DNA of 64,000 nt from Emticicia aquatilis (GCF_014644295.1 NZ_BMKK01000001.1:558001-622000); one strand, 5' to 3'. Counted from the first letter of the stretch, positions 16,948-25,954 are shown. The notes: generated by a model not told the origin, from the sequence alone. Numbers and translations: made by a program.

Positions 16948-17778
16948 TCAGACTTCGACAATTCCAAACTTACGCTCGGGCGATTGGGTATCTTGCATAT
17001 AAAAACTGGCGGGAGTCATTCCAGTAAACTCTTTATAATCTCGCACTAAATGTTGGTAATCATAGTACCCACAATCGAGAGCGATGCTGAGCCAATCTTT
17101 ATTCGGGAAGGCATTTTTCATTCTAAAAACCTTATCGAATCGAATGATACGAGCAAAATATTTTGGGTTGATACCGATACGTTCATTGAAATTTCGTTCA
17201 AATTGTTTGGCACTCAAGCATGCTTCTTTTGCCAACCAATCGAGCGAATAACTATTGACATTTTGAAGCATAGCAATTCCCACTTTATCAATCGGGCGAA
17301 TTTCGTAGGCTGATTTTTTGAGCAAACCCAACAAAAACTCTTCTACAACTGGAATCATCTTTGGGTAATCTTCGATACTGCTCAGACGTTCGTTCAAAGC
17401 CTTTGCTCCATTGCCCAAAACCGCTTCTGCATCAAAATACTGGTTATTCAAATCTATCGTCGGAATGCCCGTCAGACGATACAGTCCACCAGGTTGAAAC
17501 ACAACCTGAACCATCAGAAAATCTTTACCTACGTGCCTGTGGCTTACCACATTTTGCTGCCCAATGAGTGCCGACCGCACAGAAGGTAGCACTCGACCAT
17601 CTTCATAAGTTACTTTTTCGGAGTCTCTTGGATAAAAACTCAAAGTTACTTCTGGTCGAGGCGGATACGCTTTGGCAGGCGGTAAGGTACTATCGGTAAA
17701 TGACAAGTGCATAAACCGATACATCCGTACGTGCTGCTGCAAAGCTAAACTGGGCTGTAAATCATAAAAAAATGGCAT
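16948..17778 (-). CDS. AraC family transcriptional regulator with DUF6597-type N-terminal domain
   Basis: 276 residues. The N-terminal domain (about 1-165) has the PPRPEVTLSFYPRD, SALIGQQNVVSHRH and FQPGGLYRLTGIP blocks of the DUF6597 sensor found in Bacteroidetes AraC regulators. The C-terminal AraC domain (about 170-260) shows two helix-turn-helices: LDWLAKEACLSAKQFERNF and WLSIALDCGYYDYQHLVRDY, the latter followed by FTGMTPASFY. It is a paralog of the regulator at 19043-19873. The cupin gene ends 42 bp upstream, so the two are probably cotranscribed. The inducer and targets are unknown. Confidence 0.88.
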   Translation of the reverse strand: MPFFYDLQPSLALQQHVRMYRFMHLSFTDSTLPPAKAYPPRPEVTLSFYPRDSEKVTYEDGRVLPSVRSALIGQQNVVSHRHVGKDFLMVQVVFQPGGLYRLTGIPTIDLNNQYFDAEAVLGNGAKALNERLSSIEDYPKMIPVVEEFLLGLLKKSAYEIRPIDKVGIAMLQNVNSYSLDWLAKEACLSAKQFERNFNERIGINPKYFARIIRFDKVFRMKNAFPNKDWLSIALDCGYYDYQHLVRDYKEFTGMTPASFYMQDTQSPERKFGIVEV

Positions 17779-17820
17779 GGCTCTATGATTTTTTAGTCAA
17801 TTTACCAAATTTAGCTTCAA

Positions 17821-18369
17821 TTACAAAGTAATCGGTGGGCCAACTACTTTCATGCCATGTGCCTGATGAATTTGCTGAACCAATTCGGGCGTTGGTGGGC
17901 CTTGCAACTCATTCATTTTCTTGAAAAATTCTTCCATTTTTCCCGCAGGTTGCAGAAAATATACCAACTTTCCTTTATCCGTTAATTGCAACCATGTGTG
18001 CGGCACTGCCCTTGGTAAGAAAATTGTATCACCCGCTTTTAAGGTTGAACGTTCGTCGCCTACTTGAAACAAAAACTCGCCCTCTACTACATAAAAAATC
18101 TCGTCTTGGTCGAAATGAACGTGCAGTTGAGGTCCAATTTTTTGAAATCCAACGTACTCAAAAACTGATAGCTGACCATCAGTATCTTTGCTCGAAATCT
18201 TTACATCGTTGGGGTTTACACCTCGGTACTTAATAGGTTGATTAAATCGGTCTTTACCCGCTCCTACCGTAAAACTTTTTGCGGAGCGATTTCCGTCTGT
18301 CAATTTTGCTGGGTTCGCAATTACTGGAAAAGCGGCCAAAGAAGCCTGAATGAAGTTTCTGCGTTGCAT
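17821..18369 (-). CDS. cupin domain-containing protein, probably exported
   Basis: 182 residues. The N-terminus MQRRNFIQASLAAFPVIA has twin arginines before a moderately hydrophobic stretch, resembling a Tat signal of the kind seen in exported redox or metal proteins. The cupin core carries HVHFDQDE and, later, LPRAVPHTW, giving the metal ligands His83, His85, Glu90 and His124 in the classic HxH(x)4E...H order. EGEFLFQVGDE and LKAGDTIFLPR are the two cupin motifs. It is probably a small metal-dependent cupin of unknown substrate. It is followed by an AraC regulator 42 bp downstream. Confidence 0.85.
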   Translation of the reverse strand: MQRRNFIQASLAAFPVIANPAKLTDGNRSAKSFTVGAGKDRFNQPIKYRGVNPNDVKISSKDTDGQLSVFEYVGFQKIGPQLHVHFDQDEIFYVVEGEFLFQVGDERSTLKAGDTIFLPRAVPHTWLQLTDKGKLVYFLQPAGKMEEFFKKMNELQGPPTPELVQQIHQAHGMKVVGPPITL

Positions 18370-18457
18370 CGTTTTTTGATTTATTAGGTTCGATAAATAT
18401 TTCGATACAAAGTTTCACTATCAGCGGGATATTTTAGTGGTAAAAAATCGACATTCT

Positions 18458-18970
18458 TTAATCTTGCTTCGGCATTTTATTTACAGGATTGCTTCGTTGG
18501 GCTTGCTCTACCACTACCACGTTTTCTACGGCTGTTAAGAGCCATTTATCTGCTTTTTTCACAAAAACCAATAGTTTTAAATTATCAGCTTCTGGGTATA
18601 AAGTACCCGATGGCGAACTATAAGCCCCAACTCGCTGCAACAAATGCACCACCATCACATCTTTCGTGACAGCCCTAAAATGTACACTTTTCTTGGTTAG
18701 CGTAACATTCTTAAACATTCCTTCATGAAAAACTTGATGAGCGTATTGAATCTCACGGCGGTTTTTCCACCACATACCTACTACGTTTACCCAATCGCAA
18801 TCTTCGGTGGCGTAGTTGGCAATATCATCGTAATTGTGGTTATTCCAACTCGCAATCAAAGCATCGACTTGCTTATCAACTGCCATTTCGTCGGGAGTTT
18901 TAGCTTGAGCAAAAAGTATGTTTGATAATAAAATCAGGAAACAAAAAGAAACTAATTTTCTCATAATCAA
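18458..18970 (-). CDS. SgcJ/EcaC-type NTF2-like protein, exported
   Basis: 170 residues, or 168 if the second Met (18964) is used. The signal peptide is LVSFCFLILLSNILFAQ. The remainder has an NTF2-like/SnoaL cone fold: DALIASWNNHNYDDIANYAT, CDWVNVVGMWWKNRREI, VHFRAVTKDVMVVHLLQ and KWLLTAVENVVVVEQ, which matches the SgcJ/EcaC family. Such proteins are often annotated as oxidoreductases, but no catalytic role is evident. It lies 72 bp downstream of the second AraC regulator on the same strand. Confidence 0.83.
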   Translation of the reverse strand: MIMRKLVSFCFLILLSNILFAQAKTPDEMAVDKQVDALIASWNNHNYDDIANYATEDCDWVNVVGMWWKNRREIQYAHQVFHEGMFKNVTLTKKSVHFRAVTKDVMVVHLLQRVGAYSSPSGTLYPEADNLKLLVFVKKADKWLLTAVENVVVVEQAQRSNPVNKMPKQD

Positions 18971-19042
18971 TTATTTATGTTTAATTCTTGATTACAAAAT
19001 TAGCGGATGGGTAGTTGCTGGAATAGTACAAATACGACAAGT

Positions 19043-19873
19043 TTAGTAGTAAAGCTGATTACGAAGCGAAAAAGGAGTTGTATGAAATTCGTTTTCTATA
19101 ATCGAAGGAGAAACGCCACAGAAGGCCTTAAAATCTCGAATCAAGTGCATTTGGTCGAAGTAGCCACATTCGTGGGCAATGGTTGTCCATTTGATATTAG
19201 GTGTGCTTTCTTTCATCACCCAAGCCTTAGCAAAGCGAGTTTGACGAATAAAAAACTTTGGAGAAACCCCTACTCGCTGCAAAAATTGGCGTTCTAACTG
19301 TCGGTTGCTCACACAGGCTTGTGAGGCAATAGCATCAACATTTACAAGTCCGCCATCTTTCAAAATCATTGGCAAAACGCTATCTATCGGCAGTCTGCTA
19401 CGCAGTTTATGGAGTTTTTTCAGTAGAAAATGCTCAACAATTTCTTTCAATTTATCGGGTGATTGGGTTTCGGCCAATTGCTCATTGATAAACTGAATTT
19501 CTTTGTCCAAAATATATGTACTATCCAACGATTCATCAACGGGAAATTCATTCATCGAAATCCCCAACAAACGATACAACCCACATGGCTGAAAACCAAC
19601 TTTCACTGTAAAATTAGAATGGTGCATTTTCAGCTTGATTCTATTAACCTGCGGGCCAACCAAAATGCTACGATTGAGTTTTACCTTTTTGTTGGTAGTC
19701 AGATATTCGCTTTCGGGAGCTTCAAACGGATAGAAATAAAGACATTGCTCAGGCAATGGTGGAAACGAAAACTCAGGGCGAGGCAGATTTCGGTCTAATT
19801 CAAAGCGAAAAACCATGATATTATTCACAAATTCGCTCAAAGCGGGGTGCGGTTTGTAAATTTTATGAAACAT
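19043..19873 (-). CDS. AraC family transcriptional regulator with DUF6597-type N-terminal domain (second copy)
   Basis: 276 residues, the same length and layout as the regulator at 16948-17778. Sensor-domain blocks are FSFPPLPEQCLYFYPF, RSILVGPQVNRIKLKMHHS and GFQPCGLYRLLGIS. The AraC domain has VDAIASQACVSNRQLERQFL and WTTIAHECGYFDQMHLIRDF, followed by FCGVSPSIIENEF. The start is ATG at 19871-19873 (MFHKIYKPHPALSEF). It is probably linked to the SgcJ-like gene downstream. The effector is unknown. Confidence 0.87.
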   Translation of the reverse strand: MFHKIYKPHPALSEFVNNIMVFRFELDRNLPRPEFSFPPLPEQCLYFYPFEAPESEYLTTNKKVKLNRSILVGPQVNRIKLKMHHSNFTVKVGFQPCGLYRLLGISMNEFPVDESLDSTYILDKEIQFINEQLAETQSPDKLKEIVEHFLLKKLHKLRSRLPIDSVLPMILKDGGLVNVDAIASQACVSNRQLERQFLQRVGVSPKFFIRQTRFAKAWVMKESTPNIKWTTIAHECGYFDQMHLIRDFKAFCGVSPSIIENEFHTTPFSLRNQLYY

Positions 19874-19911
19874 AGTTTTCGATGAATTTTATTAGAAATT
19901 TACACTTTTTG

Positions 19912-20769
19912 CTACAATTCGGCAATAATATTTTTTGAATATGTCCGAGAAACTGGCACAATCTCGTCGGTATCGTGTAAATGCAAGCGATAACCTTGGG
20001 CATTGCCCGAAACCCGACTTACTTTTTTGAGATTGACCAAATAAGAGCGATGACACCTCCGCAAAGTAGGAATAGACTCTACTTGAGCTTCAAGCCGAGT
20101 GAGCGTATTGCGTAAGAGTTTTTTCTGGATTCGGTTTTGTTGGGTAAAAAACACAGTCGAATAATTATCGTCTGATTCAATAAAGAGCAGATTTTCGGGC
20201 GAAAGCGTTACACTATCTCGCTGATTTTCAGCAAATAACTCAATAAATTCTCTTTTGATTTCTTCTTTTCGTTCAACACTTAAAACCGTTGAAGGTCGAG
20301 AATACTGCCGAACATTCCGTACATAACGGAACATCACGAACGACACCGCAGGGAAAAAACTCACCGAAACCGTAGCAAAAAGCATAAAAACGAAAGTTTC
20401 GGACGAAAAAGGCAGGTCAGAAATAAGGACTGTATAAAAATAATTGAAAACCGTAATGAGCGAAATCAGACTTACAACAAATGTCACTTCATGTTTAATT
20501 TTCCAGTTTTTTTCAGAGAAAACGTTTGGTAAAAGTCGGCCAACTCCCTCAATCATAATTAAAACCGAGAATGAAGTAATGAAGCCATAACCAGCCAAAA
20601 AAGCATAATAAAGCCACTGATTAGGCGTAATATCTTGAATCTCGAAAGGCTTAAAAACCGCCAAAAATATAAACACAAATATGCCTGACCACACAACCAA
20701 TGGAGCATTGTGCCTCCCAGAAGTGTAGGCCATATACGGCTGGTTTATTATCTCTTTAATTCGATTCAT
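19912..20769 (-). CDS. membrane-bound LytTR family DNA-binding regulator
   Basis: 285 residues. Four predicted membrane helices (about 24-43, 52-74, 90-113 and 125-147) form a membrane sensor region without a receiver domain. They are followed by a cytoplasmic LytTR domain (about 180-285) with the features LLFIESDDNYSTVFF, LRNTLTRLEAQ, LRRCHRSYLVNLKKVSRVSG and IVPVSRTYSKN. This one-protein architecture is common in Cytophagales and resembles DUF-type membrane LytTR regulators. The signal is unknown. panC ends 34 bp upstream on the same strand. Confidence 0.87.
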   Translation of the reverse strand: MNRIKEIINQPYMAYTSGRHNAPLVVWSGIFVFIFLAVFKPFEIQDITPNQWLYYAFLAGYGFITSFSVLIMIEGVGRLLPNVFSEKNWKIKHEVTFVVSLISLITVFNYFYTVLISDLPFSSETFVFMLFATVSVSFFPAVSFVMFRYVRNVRQYSRPSTVLSVERKEEIKREFIELFAENQRDSVTLSPENLLFIESDDNYSTVFFTQQNRIQKKLLRNTLTRLEAQVESIPTLRRCHRSYLVNLKKVSRVSGNAQGYRLHLHDTDEIVPVSRTYSKNIIAEL

Positions 20770-20803
20770 GGCATGAAATTAAGAGATAACAAGGGAATTT
20801 TGG

Positions 20804-21646
20804 CTAAAAAACAATATTATCTATTAAACGGACGCCCCCCAAGAAAGCCGCAACACATAAAGCAGTCTTTCCATCGACAATTTTTGCTTCGATTGGTAGC
20901 AAAGTATCAAAATCAGCAGCCTCGAAATATTCTAATTCAAATGCTGGAAAACTGGCAAAATGCTCATTAACAGCCGTTTGCATTTCAATTACACTCGCTC
21001 CACTTTGTAGTTTTTCTTTAGCCAAATTTAAAGCTTTATATATCTGCGGAGCTAAAGCACGGGCTTCGGGCGAAAGACGTGTATTGCGTGACGACATCGC
21101 CAAACCATCGGTTTCTCGCAAAGTCGGACATGGAATTATTTCTAAATCGAAACTTAAATCTTGCACCATTCGTCTGATAACCGCCACTTGTTGCAAGTCT
21201 TTTAGTCCGAAGTAGGCTTTTTGGGGTTTTACTATATTGAAGAGTTTACTCACTACAATTCCAACACCATTGAAATGCCCAGGTCGAAATTTACCTTCCA
21301 TAACTGTTTCCAACGTTCCGAAATCCATTTTTAGTTGTGGCAAACTCGGATACATTTCTTCGGCCGACGGAGCAAAAACAACATCACAACCTGCTGGAAG
21401 TAGCATTTCACAGTCACGTTCGAGTGTGCGAGGGTATTTTTTCAAATCTTCGGGATTATTAAACTGCGTAGGATTTACGAAAATACTGCAAACCGCCAAA
21501 TCGTTTTCGGCTTTTGCTCGCTCAATCAATGAAATATGTCCTGCGTGCAAAGCACCCATCGTAGGCACAAAACCAATGGTTTTTCCTGCTTTTTGCTGAG
21601 CTTTTAAGTATTGTTGTGTTTCTGTGATTGTATTGAGAATTTGCAT
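20804..21646 (-). CDS. panC: pantoate--beta-alanine ligase
   Basis: 280 residues from the ATG complementary to 21644-21646 (MQILNTITETQQYL). An earlier ATG at 21670 is possible but adds unconserved residues. PanC joins pantoate and beta-alanine using ATP, the last step of pantothenate synthesis before CoA. The nucleotidyltransferase motif PTMGALHAGHISLI gives the HxGH signature. FVNPTQFNNPEDL, the GKFRPGHFNGVGIVVSKLFN block, PQKAYFGLKDLQQ and the MSSRNTRLSPE segment (KMSKS equivalent) are all present. Length and motifs are normal for the family. It acts in the cytoplasm. Confidence 0.96.
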   Translation of the reverse strand: MQILNTITETQQYLKAQQKAGKTIGFVPTMGALHAGHISLIERAKAENDLAVCSIFVNPTQFNNPEDLKKYPRTLERDCEMLLPAGCDVVFAPSAEEMYPSLPQLKMDFGTLETVMEGKFRPGHFNGVGIVVSKLFNIVKPQKAYFGLKDLQQVAVIRRMVQDLSFDLEIIPCPTLRETDGLAMSSRNTRLSPEARALAPQIYKALNLAKEKLQSGASVIEMQTAVNEHFASFPAFELEYFEAADFDTLLPIEAKIVDGKTALCVAAFLGGVRLIDNIVF

Positions 21647-21843
21647 TTTAAAGGTCTGTTTGTCGGTCAAAATAAGGAAGTGTCACTTTTTTTGCTCAAA
21701 TATAATCAGATAAAATTAGAAGTTTAATTTTTTGCTATTTCTACGCTCTGACTGAAGTGGAACTTCGCTCCACAGACACAACTTTACATTTTCATAACGT
21801 CTTGATAATAGGCAGTTTACATTCTTTGCGGTATTTTGTTAGC

Positions 21844-22686
21844 ATGAAAAAACACAAGCATTTTCGCACAATAGTGCTTTCCGACATACATCTTGGTACG
21901 AGTGGCTCTAAGGCTAAAGAAGTAACCGAGTTTCTGAAACAATACCGTTGCCAAAAACTCATCTTAAACGGTGATATAATTGATGGCTGGGCATTGAAAA
22001 AATATGGTAACTGGAAGAAAAAACACACGTCATTTTTTAGGGTTGTGCTGAAAATGATGGACAAACACGATACTAAAGTGGTGTATTTGAGAGGAAATCA
22101 CGATGATTTTCTCGACCAAATTCTACCTTTAGTTGTGGGTAAACAGTTTCAGATTCGCCGAGATTATATCCTCAACTCGGGTGATAAAAGGTTCTACATT
22201 ACTCATGGAGATGTTTTTGATAGCATCACAACAAACATGAAATGGCTGGCTCACTTGGGCGATTTAGGCTATACTTTCTTGCTTTGGCTCAACAAAAACT
22301 ACAATGCTTACCGAGAATGGCGTGGCTTGCCTTATTATTCGCTTTCGCAGGTGGTGAAGCAAAAGGTAAAAATGGCAGTCAGCTATGTGAACGACTTTGA
22401 AGAAAAACTGGCAGATTTGGCCAAAGCAAAAGGTTGCGATGGTATCATTTGCGGGCATATTCACCAACCAGCAATCAGAGAAATAAATGGCATAACTTAC
22501 CTAAATTCAGGCGATTGGGTAGAAACTATGTCGGCTCTCGTTGAAGATTTTGATGGAAAATGGAGCTTGGTATACTATTCAATCAGTGATGATATTTCTA
22601 CCTCAAACACTGATTTTGACGACGATGAAGAAGACGAAGGCACTATTGAGAAATTCGTTCTACCAAGAATTGCAGCTTCTCTGTAA
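21844..22686 (+). CDS. UDP-2,3-diacylglucosamine diphosphatase-like metallophosphoesterase
   Basis: 280 residues from the ATG at 21844 (MKKHKHFRTIVLSDIHLG). An in-frame ATG at 21757 adds 29 unconserved residues. The five calcineurin-like metallophosphoesterase motifs are present: DIHLG (Asp14, His16), GDIIDGW, GNHDD, THGDVFD and GHIHQPA. The HHKRDYI-type basic patch and the order of motifs fit the LpxH-like family, which hydrolyses UDP-diacylglucosamine in lipid A synthesis in bacteria lacking classic LpxH. Exact substrate specificity is not proven. The C-terminus is acidic (DFDDDEEDEG). A glycosyltransferase gene follows 59 bp downstream, consistent with envelope glycolipid work. Confidence 0.82.
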   Translation: MKKHKHFRTIVLSDIHLGTSGSKAKEVTEFLKQYRCQKLILNGDIIDGWALKKYGNWKKKHTSFFRVVLKMMDKHDTKVVYLRGNHDDFLDQILPLVVGKQFQIRRDYILNSGDKRFYITHGDVFDSITTNMKWLAHLGDLGYTFLLWLNKNYNAYREWRGLPYYSLSQVVKQKVKMAVSYVNDFEEKLADLAKAKGCDGIICGHIHQPAIREINGITYLNSGDWVETMSALVEDFDGKWSLVYYSISDDISTSNTDFDDDEEDEGTIEKFVLPRIAASL

Positions 22687-22745
22687 AGTATTCTATCACC
22701 AGTTTTCAGTAGGCATTACATAGCAAAATACTCTTTTAGGACTTT

Positions 22746-23888
22746 ATGAAATATCTTTTTATTATTCAAGGAGAAGGGCGTGGGCACCTAACACAGGCCA
22801 TTGCTCTGAGTGAAATATTGAGCAAAAACAATCATCAAGTGGTTGGGGCATTGGTTGGTTCGGCCGACGGGAAGAATGTTCCTTCTTTTTTTACCGAGAA
22901 ATTTCAGTTTCCAAGTTTCTCATTTGCGAGTCCATGCTTGGTTTATTGCAAGAAAACCAAAAGCCTTGATGTTCGTAAAACCCTTACCAGCAGTATTCTA
23001 AAACTAAAAACATATATTTCGAGCCTCCGAAAAATTAACACCACTATCAATCAACTGAACCCTGATGTTATCATAAATTTTTATGACGTTTTGGGCGGAA
23101 TCCATCAATTTTTATTTCGTCCACAAGCACCTATGGTTTGCATAGCTCACCAATATTTACTACTCAACCCTGACTTTCAACACCCTAAAAAACATTGGCT
23201 TGATAAATTTTTGGTCAACACCAATACACACATTACAGCTTTGGGAGCAGCAAAGAAGTTGGCTCTTTCATTCACACCTTTCAACAATTACGAACAGCAA
23301 GCTATTTACACTATTCCACCACTTTTACGCACCGAAATCACCCAGATTTCACCCACAACCGAAAACTATATTTTGGTGTACATGACCCAACATACTTTGG
23401 CAGATGAACTCATCAAGTGGCACGCAAAAAATCCGAAAGTGATGGTGCATTGCTTTTGGGATAAACCACAAAATACAGAAGTGTTTAAATATTCAAGAAA
23501 CTTGCATTTTCATCGAATAAATGGGCCAAAATTCTTAGAAATGATGCAAAACTGCAAAGGTTTGGTCACTACGGCAGGCTTCGAGTCGGTCTGTGAAGCA
23601 ATGTATTTAGGGAAACCAACGATGATGATTCCAGTACCGAAACACTACGAACAAGCCTGCAACGCCCTCGATGCCAAACGTGCAGGTGCAGGAATTACAG
23701 GCAATAGATTTGACTTGGCTGCTTTCCTAAACTATATTCCGCAACATCAAGATATTAGCTCTGATTTTCAGGCATGGCATAGCCGTAGTTCTTTTTTATT
23801 TCTGCGAGAAATTGAGAGTATTTTTGAAAATAACAATCAAATTTCGGTCGATATTTTGGGGGCATCAATGGCTGGTATTAATTCGTGA
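22746..23888 (+). CDS. glycosyltransferase (GT28/MurG-like fold)
   Basis: 380 residues. The N-terminus MKYLFIIQGEGRGHLTQAIA carries the GxGRGH donor-site loop of GT-B enzymes such as MurG and MGDG synthases. The C-terminal domain has TTAGFESVCEAMYLGKPTMM followed by PVPKHYEQACNALDAKRAG, the nucleotide-sugar binding E-x7-P-x4-Q pattern. The acceptor is unknown. It follows the LpxH-like gene on the same strand, so a glycolipid or lipopolysaccharide step is plausible. Its 3' end overlaps the convergent amylase gene by 11 bp. Confidence 0.83.
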   Translation: MKYLFIIQGEGRGHLTQAIALSEILSKNNHQVVGALVGSADGKNVPSFFTEKFQFPSFSFASPCLVYCKKTKSLDVRKTLTSSILKLKTYISSLRKINTTINQLNPDVIINFYDVLGGIHQFLFRPQAPMVCIAHQYLLLNPDFQHPKKHWLDKFLVNTNTHITALGAAKKLALSFTPFNNYEQQAIYTIPPLLRTEITQISPTTENYILVYMTQHTLADELIKWHAKNPKVMVHCFWDKPQNTEVFKYSRNLHFHRINGPKFLEMMQNCKGLVTTAGFESVCEAMYLGKPTMMIPVPKHYEQACNALDAKRAGAGITGNRFDLAAFLNYIPQHQDISSDFQAWHSRSSFLFLREIESIFENNNQISVDILGASMAGINS

Positions 23889-25230
23889 AAATAGACGCAC
23901 CAAATGCGGGAATTTCAATGTTTATCGAACGCTGATTTACTGTAATAGCCTTTGATGAATCTAATCCATCTTTCAGTATCATACCATCGGGTAAATCAAG
24001 CGATATTTTTAGTGCAACACTAGTTTCAGCGGCATTTACGGCCACTACCGCAAAGGACGAATCTGTAAATCTCAAAAATACAAACTGTTGATGCGAAAGG
24101 TGCAATTCTTTGTATTTGCCCACTTGAAGTGCCAAACTCGTTTGACGAATAGCAGCAAGTTTTTGAATATAATGATAAATCGGAGGATGCAGATGGCTTA
24201 ACAAAACCTCAAGCGATGGACGAAGCACAGCATCATCTTTACCCTTCTTTCCACGCACTGCTCTTTCGCTTCCGTAATAAACAGATGGAATGCCTGGCAT
24301 ACCATACAAAAGAGCATGAAGCGGAAAAAGATGAGCCTCATTTCGTAATACACTGGCTACTCGGCTCACGTCATGGTTATCGGCAAAATTATAAAGTTGT
24401 AAGTGTTTATAAACGCCATGTTCACCAAATTGTCGGTTGAAAGTGTAGGCAATCTCGTAATAATTAGCATCATTATGACTTGAATATAAACCCTTATAGG
24501 CTTCATAATTAGTGGTCGAATCAAGCATTTGGTCATTAGCTAATTGGTTATAATCACCGTGAATCATCTCTCCCATTAACCAAAAATCGGGTTTCTTTTT
24601 TCGGCAAAAATCGGCCAATTCGGCCAAAAAATTTTTATCCATTACCTCGGCTACATCAAGGCGAAGTCCATCAATACCAAAATCATTTATCCACATTTCT
24701 ACCGCTCCGAAAATATGGTTTTTAACTTCCTCATTTCGCAGATTTAGCTTTACCAAACTATAATAACCACTCCAGCAATCATAGCTAAAATTATCGCCAA
24801 AAGGACTATGTTTATTAAAATCAACTCCCGAAAACCAATCTTTAAAACGAGATGATTCACCATTAGCCAATAAATCTCTAAATGCCCAAAAATCTCGCCC
24901 AACATGGTTAAAAACTCCATCAAGCACCAGTTTCATACCATTTTGGTGCAATTCTTGACTCAAAACTTTCAAGGTTTGATTAGTTCCCAATCGCTTATCA
25001 ACATGATAATAATCAGCCGTGTCATATCCATGCGTACTTGATTCAAACAGTGGGCCTAAATACAAGGCATTACATCCCAAATCTTTAATGGTCGGAATCC
25101 AACCGTGGATTTTATTGAGCCGTTCTACTGGCTGCCCCCACCCCTCTCCACAAGTTGGTGCCTCACATAGCCCCAATGGATAAATATGATAAAAAATAGC
25201 TTTTGAAATCCAAGAATTCTGTTGATTCAT
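23878..25230 (-). CDS. GH13 alpha-amylase family protein
   Basis: 450 residues, no signal peptide, so it is cytoplasmic. All four GH13 regions are visible: DGVFNH (104-109), GLRLDVAE (188-195, nucleophile Asp192), GEMIHG (220-225, acid/base Glu221) and FADNHD (282-287, Asp287). The N-terminal FYHIYPLGL is typical of a clade of short GH13 enzymes in Bacteroidetes and Firmicutes. A likely substrate is a small alpha-glucan or maltodextrin. A TetR regulator gene lies 136 bp upstream, and a TetR-like operator sits in front of the gene at 25246-25263. The exact specificity is unknown. Confidence 0.9.
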   Translation of the reverse strand: MNQQNSWISKAIFYHIYPLGLCEAPTCGEGWGQPVERLNKIHGWIPTIKDLGCNALYLGPLFESSTHGYDTADYYHVDKRLGTNQTLKVLSQELHQNGMKLVLDGVFNHVGRDFWAFRDLLANGESSRFKDWFSGVDFNKHSPFGDNFSYDCWSGYYSLVKLNLRNEEVKNHIFGAVEMWINDFGIDGLRLDVAEVMDKNFLAELADFCRKKKPDFWLMGEMIHGDYNQLANDQMLDSTTNYEAYKGLYSSHNDANYYEIAYTFNRQFGEHGVYKHLQLYNFADNHDVSRVASVLRNEAHLFPLHALLYGMPGIPSVYYGSERAVRGKKGKDDAVLRPSLEVLLSHLHPPIYHYIQKLAAIRQTSLALQVGKYKELHLSHQQFVFLRFTDSSFAVVAVNAAETSVALKISLDLPDGMILKDGLDSSKAITVNQRSINIEIPAFGASIFTN

Positions 25231-25245
25231 TTCTGTAAATTAAAT

Positions 25246-25263
25246 ATACCTACCGTTCGGTAT
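25246..25263. promoter_or_regulatory. putative TetR-type operator upstream of the amylase gene
   Basis: ATACC (25246-25250) and GGTAT (25259-25263) form an inverted repeat around TACCGTTC, which itself contains the perfect TACCG-TT-CGGTA palindrome (25251-25262). The site is 16 bp upstream of the amylase start codon and just downstream of a minus-strand TACTTTTG -7 candidate (25271-25278), a good position for repression by the neighbouring TetR protein. Confidence 0.6.
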
Positions 25264-25270
25264 ATAAATG

Positions 25271-25278
25271 CAAAAGTA
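25271..25278 (-). promoter_or_regulatory. putative -7 box for the amylase gene
   Basis: On the minus strand this is TACTTTTG, matching TAnnTTTG. The transcription start would fall on or beside the palindrome at 25246-25263. The -33 position reads CAT, not TTG. Confidence 0.4.
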
Positions 25279-25366
25279 AAAATAATTTGAATAATGAAAT
25301 GATTTATTGCAGAAATATTTTGTGATTGGAGAGTAGATAAGTCAAAAATGGTTGCCGCAAGGCCAA

Positions 25367-25954
25367 TTACGAATAAATTCCGTAAGAAAATTGGCGGATA
25401 ATTTCGTATTTGAGCTGGGGTGTAAGTTGGCCCGTTTTATTTTGTAAAAAACGAGCAATTACCGAATGAATAAGGCTCAGAAAGCCCATTGCATAAAGTT
25501 GTTTTCGGCCTGCCATGTTTCCGTGATTTTCTACGGCACACTCAAATAAGGTCTCGAATAACTGATATTGTTGATTCAGAAATGGTAATGCAACCTCATA
25601 GGCATCGCTTTCAATGGGCAGATTTTCTAAAGTGAGCAGAAGTCGGTAGCAAATGGGCTTTTGCTCTGCAAAATTGAAATAAACATCAACTACTTTTTCT
25701 AAAGAAAGTGGCAAATCGCCAATGTAGTCGGTAGCAGTGCTGAGTTGAGAAAGAAATGGGGTGAAGTTTTCGGAAATAATAGCCGTAAGTAAACCTTCTT
25801 TACTACCAAAATAGTGGTAGAGTGTTGGCTTAGAAATTTTAGCCATTTCGGTGATTTCACGAACAGAAACAGCATCATAACCACGCTGTGCAAATAATTC
25901 TAATGCACACGAAATAATAAATGTTCGGTTATTTATAGGGCTGTTTGGCTGCAA
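25367..25954 (-). CDS. TetR/AcrR family transcriptional regulator
   Basis: 195 residues. The N-terminal TetR helix-turn-helix (about residues 8-55) reads FAQRGYDAVSVREITEMAKI followed by SKPTLYHYFGSKEGLL, a near-canonical pattern. The C-terminal ligand domain (about 75-195) is helical and not specific. It lies upstream of, and codirectional with, the amylase gene, whose promoter carries a TetR-like palindrome, so autoregulation or local repression is likely. The ligand is unknown. Confidence 0.9.
   Translation of the reverse strand: MQPNSPINNRTFIISCALELFAQRGYDAVSVREITEMAKISKPTLYHYFGSKEGLLTAIISENFTPFLSQLSTATDYIGDLPLSLEKVVDVYFNFAEQKPICYRLLLTLENLPIESDAYEVALPFLNQQYQLFETLFECAVENHGNMAGRKQLYAMGFLSLIHSVIARFLQNKTGQLTPQLKYEIIRQFSYGIYS

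Noticed and set aside
25130-25165. G-rich segment in the amylase gene (APTCGEGWGQP) as another inserted palindromic repeat
   Set aside because: The distance between the conserved flanking blocks appears equal to that remembered for related GH13 proteins, so no insertion is needed, and no clear palindrome is present.
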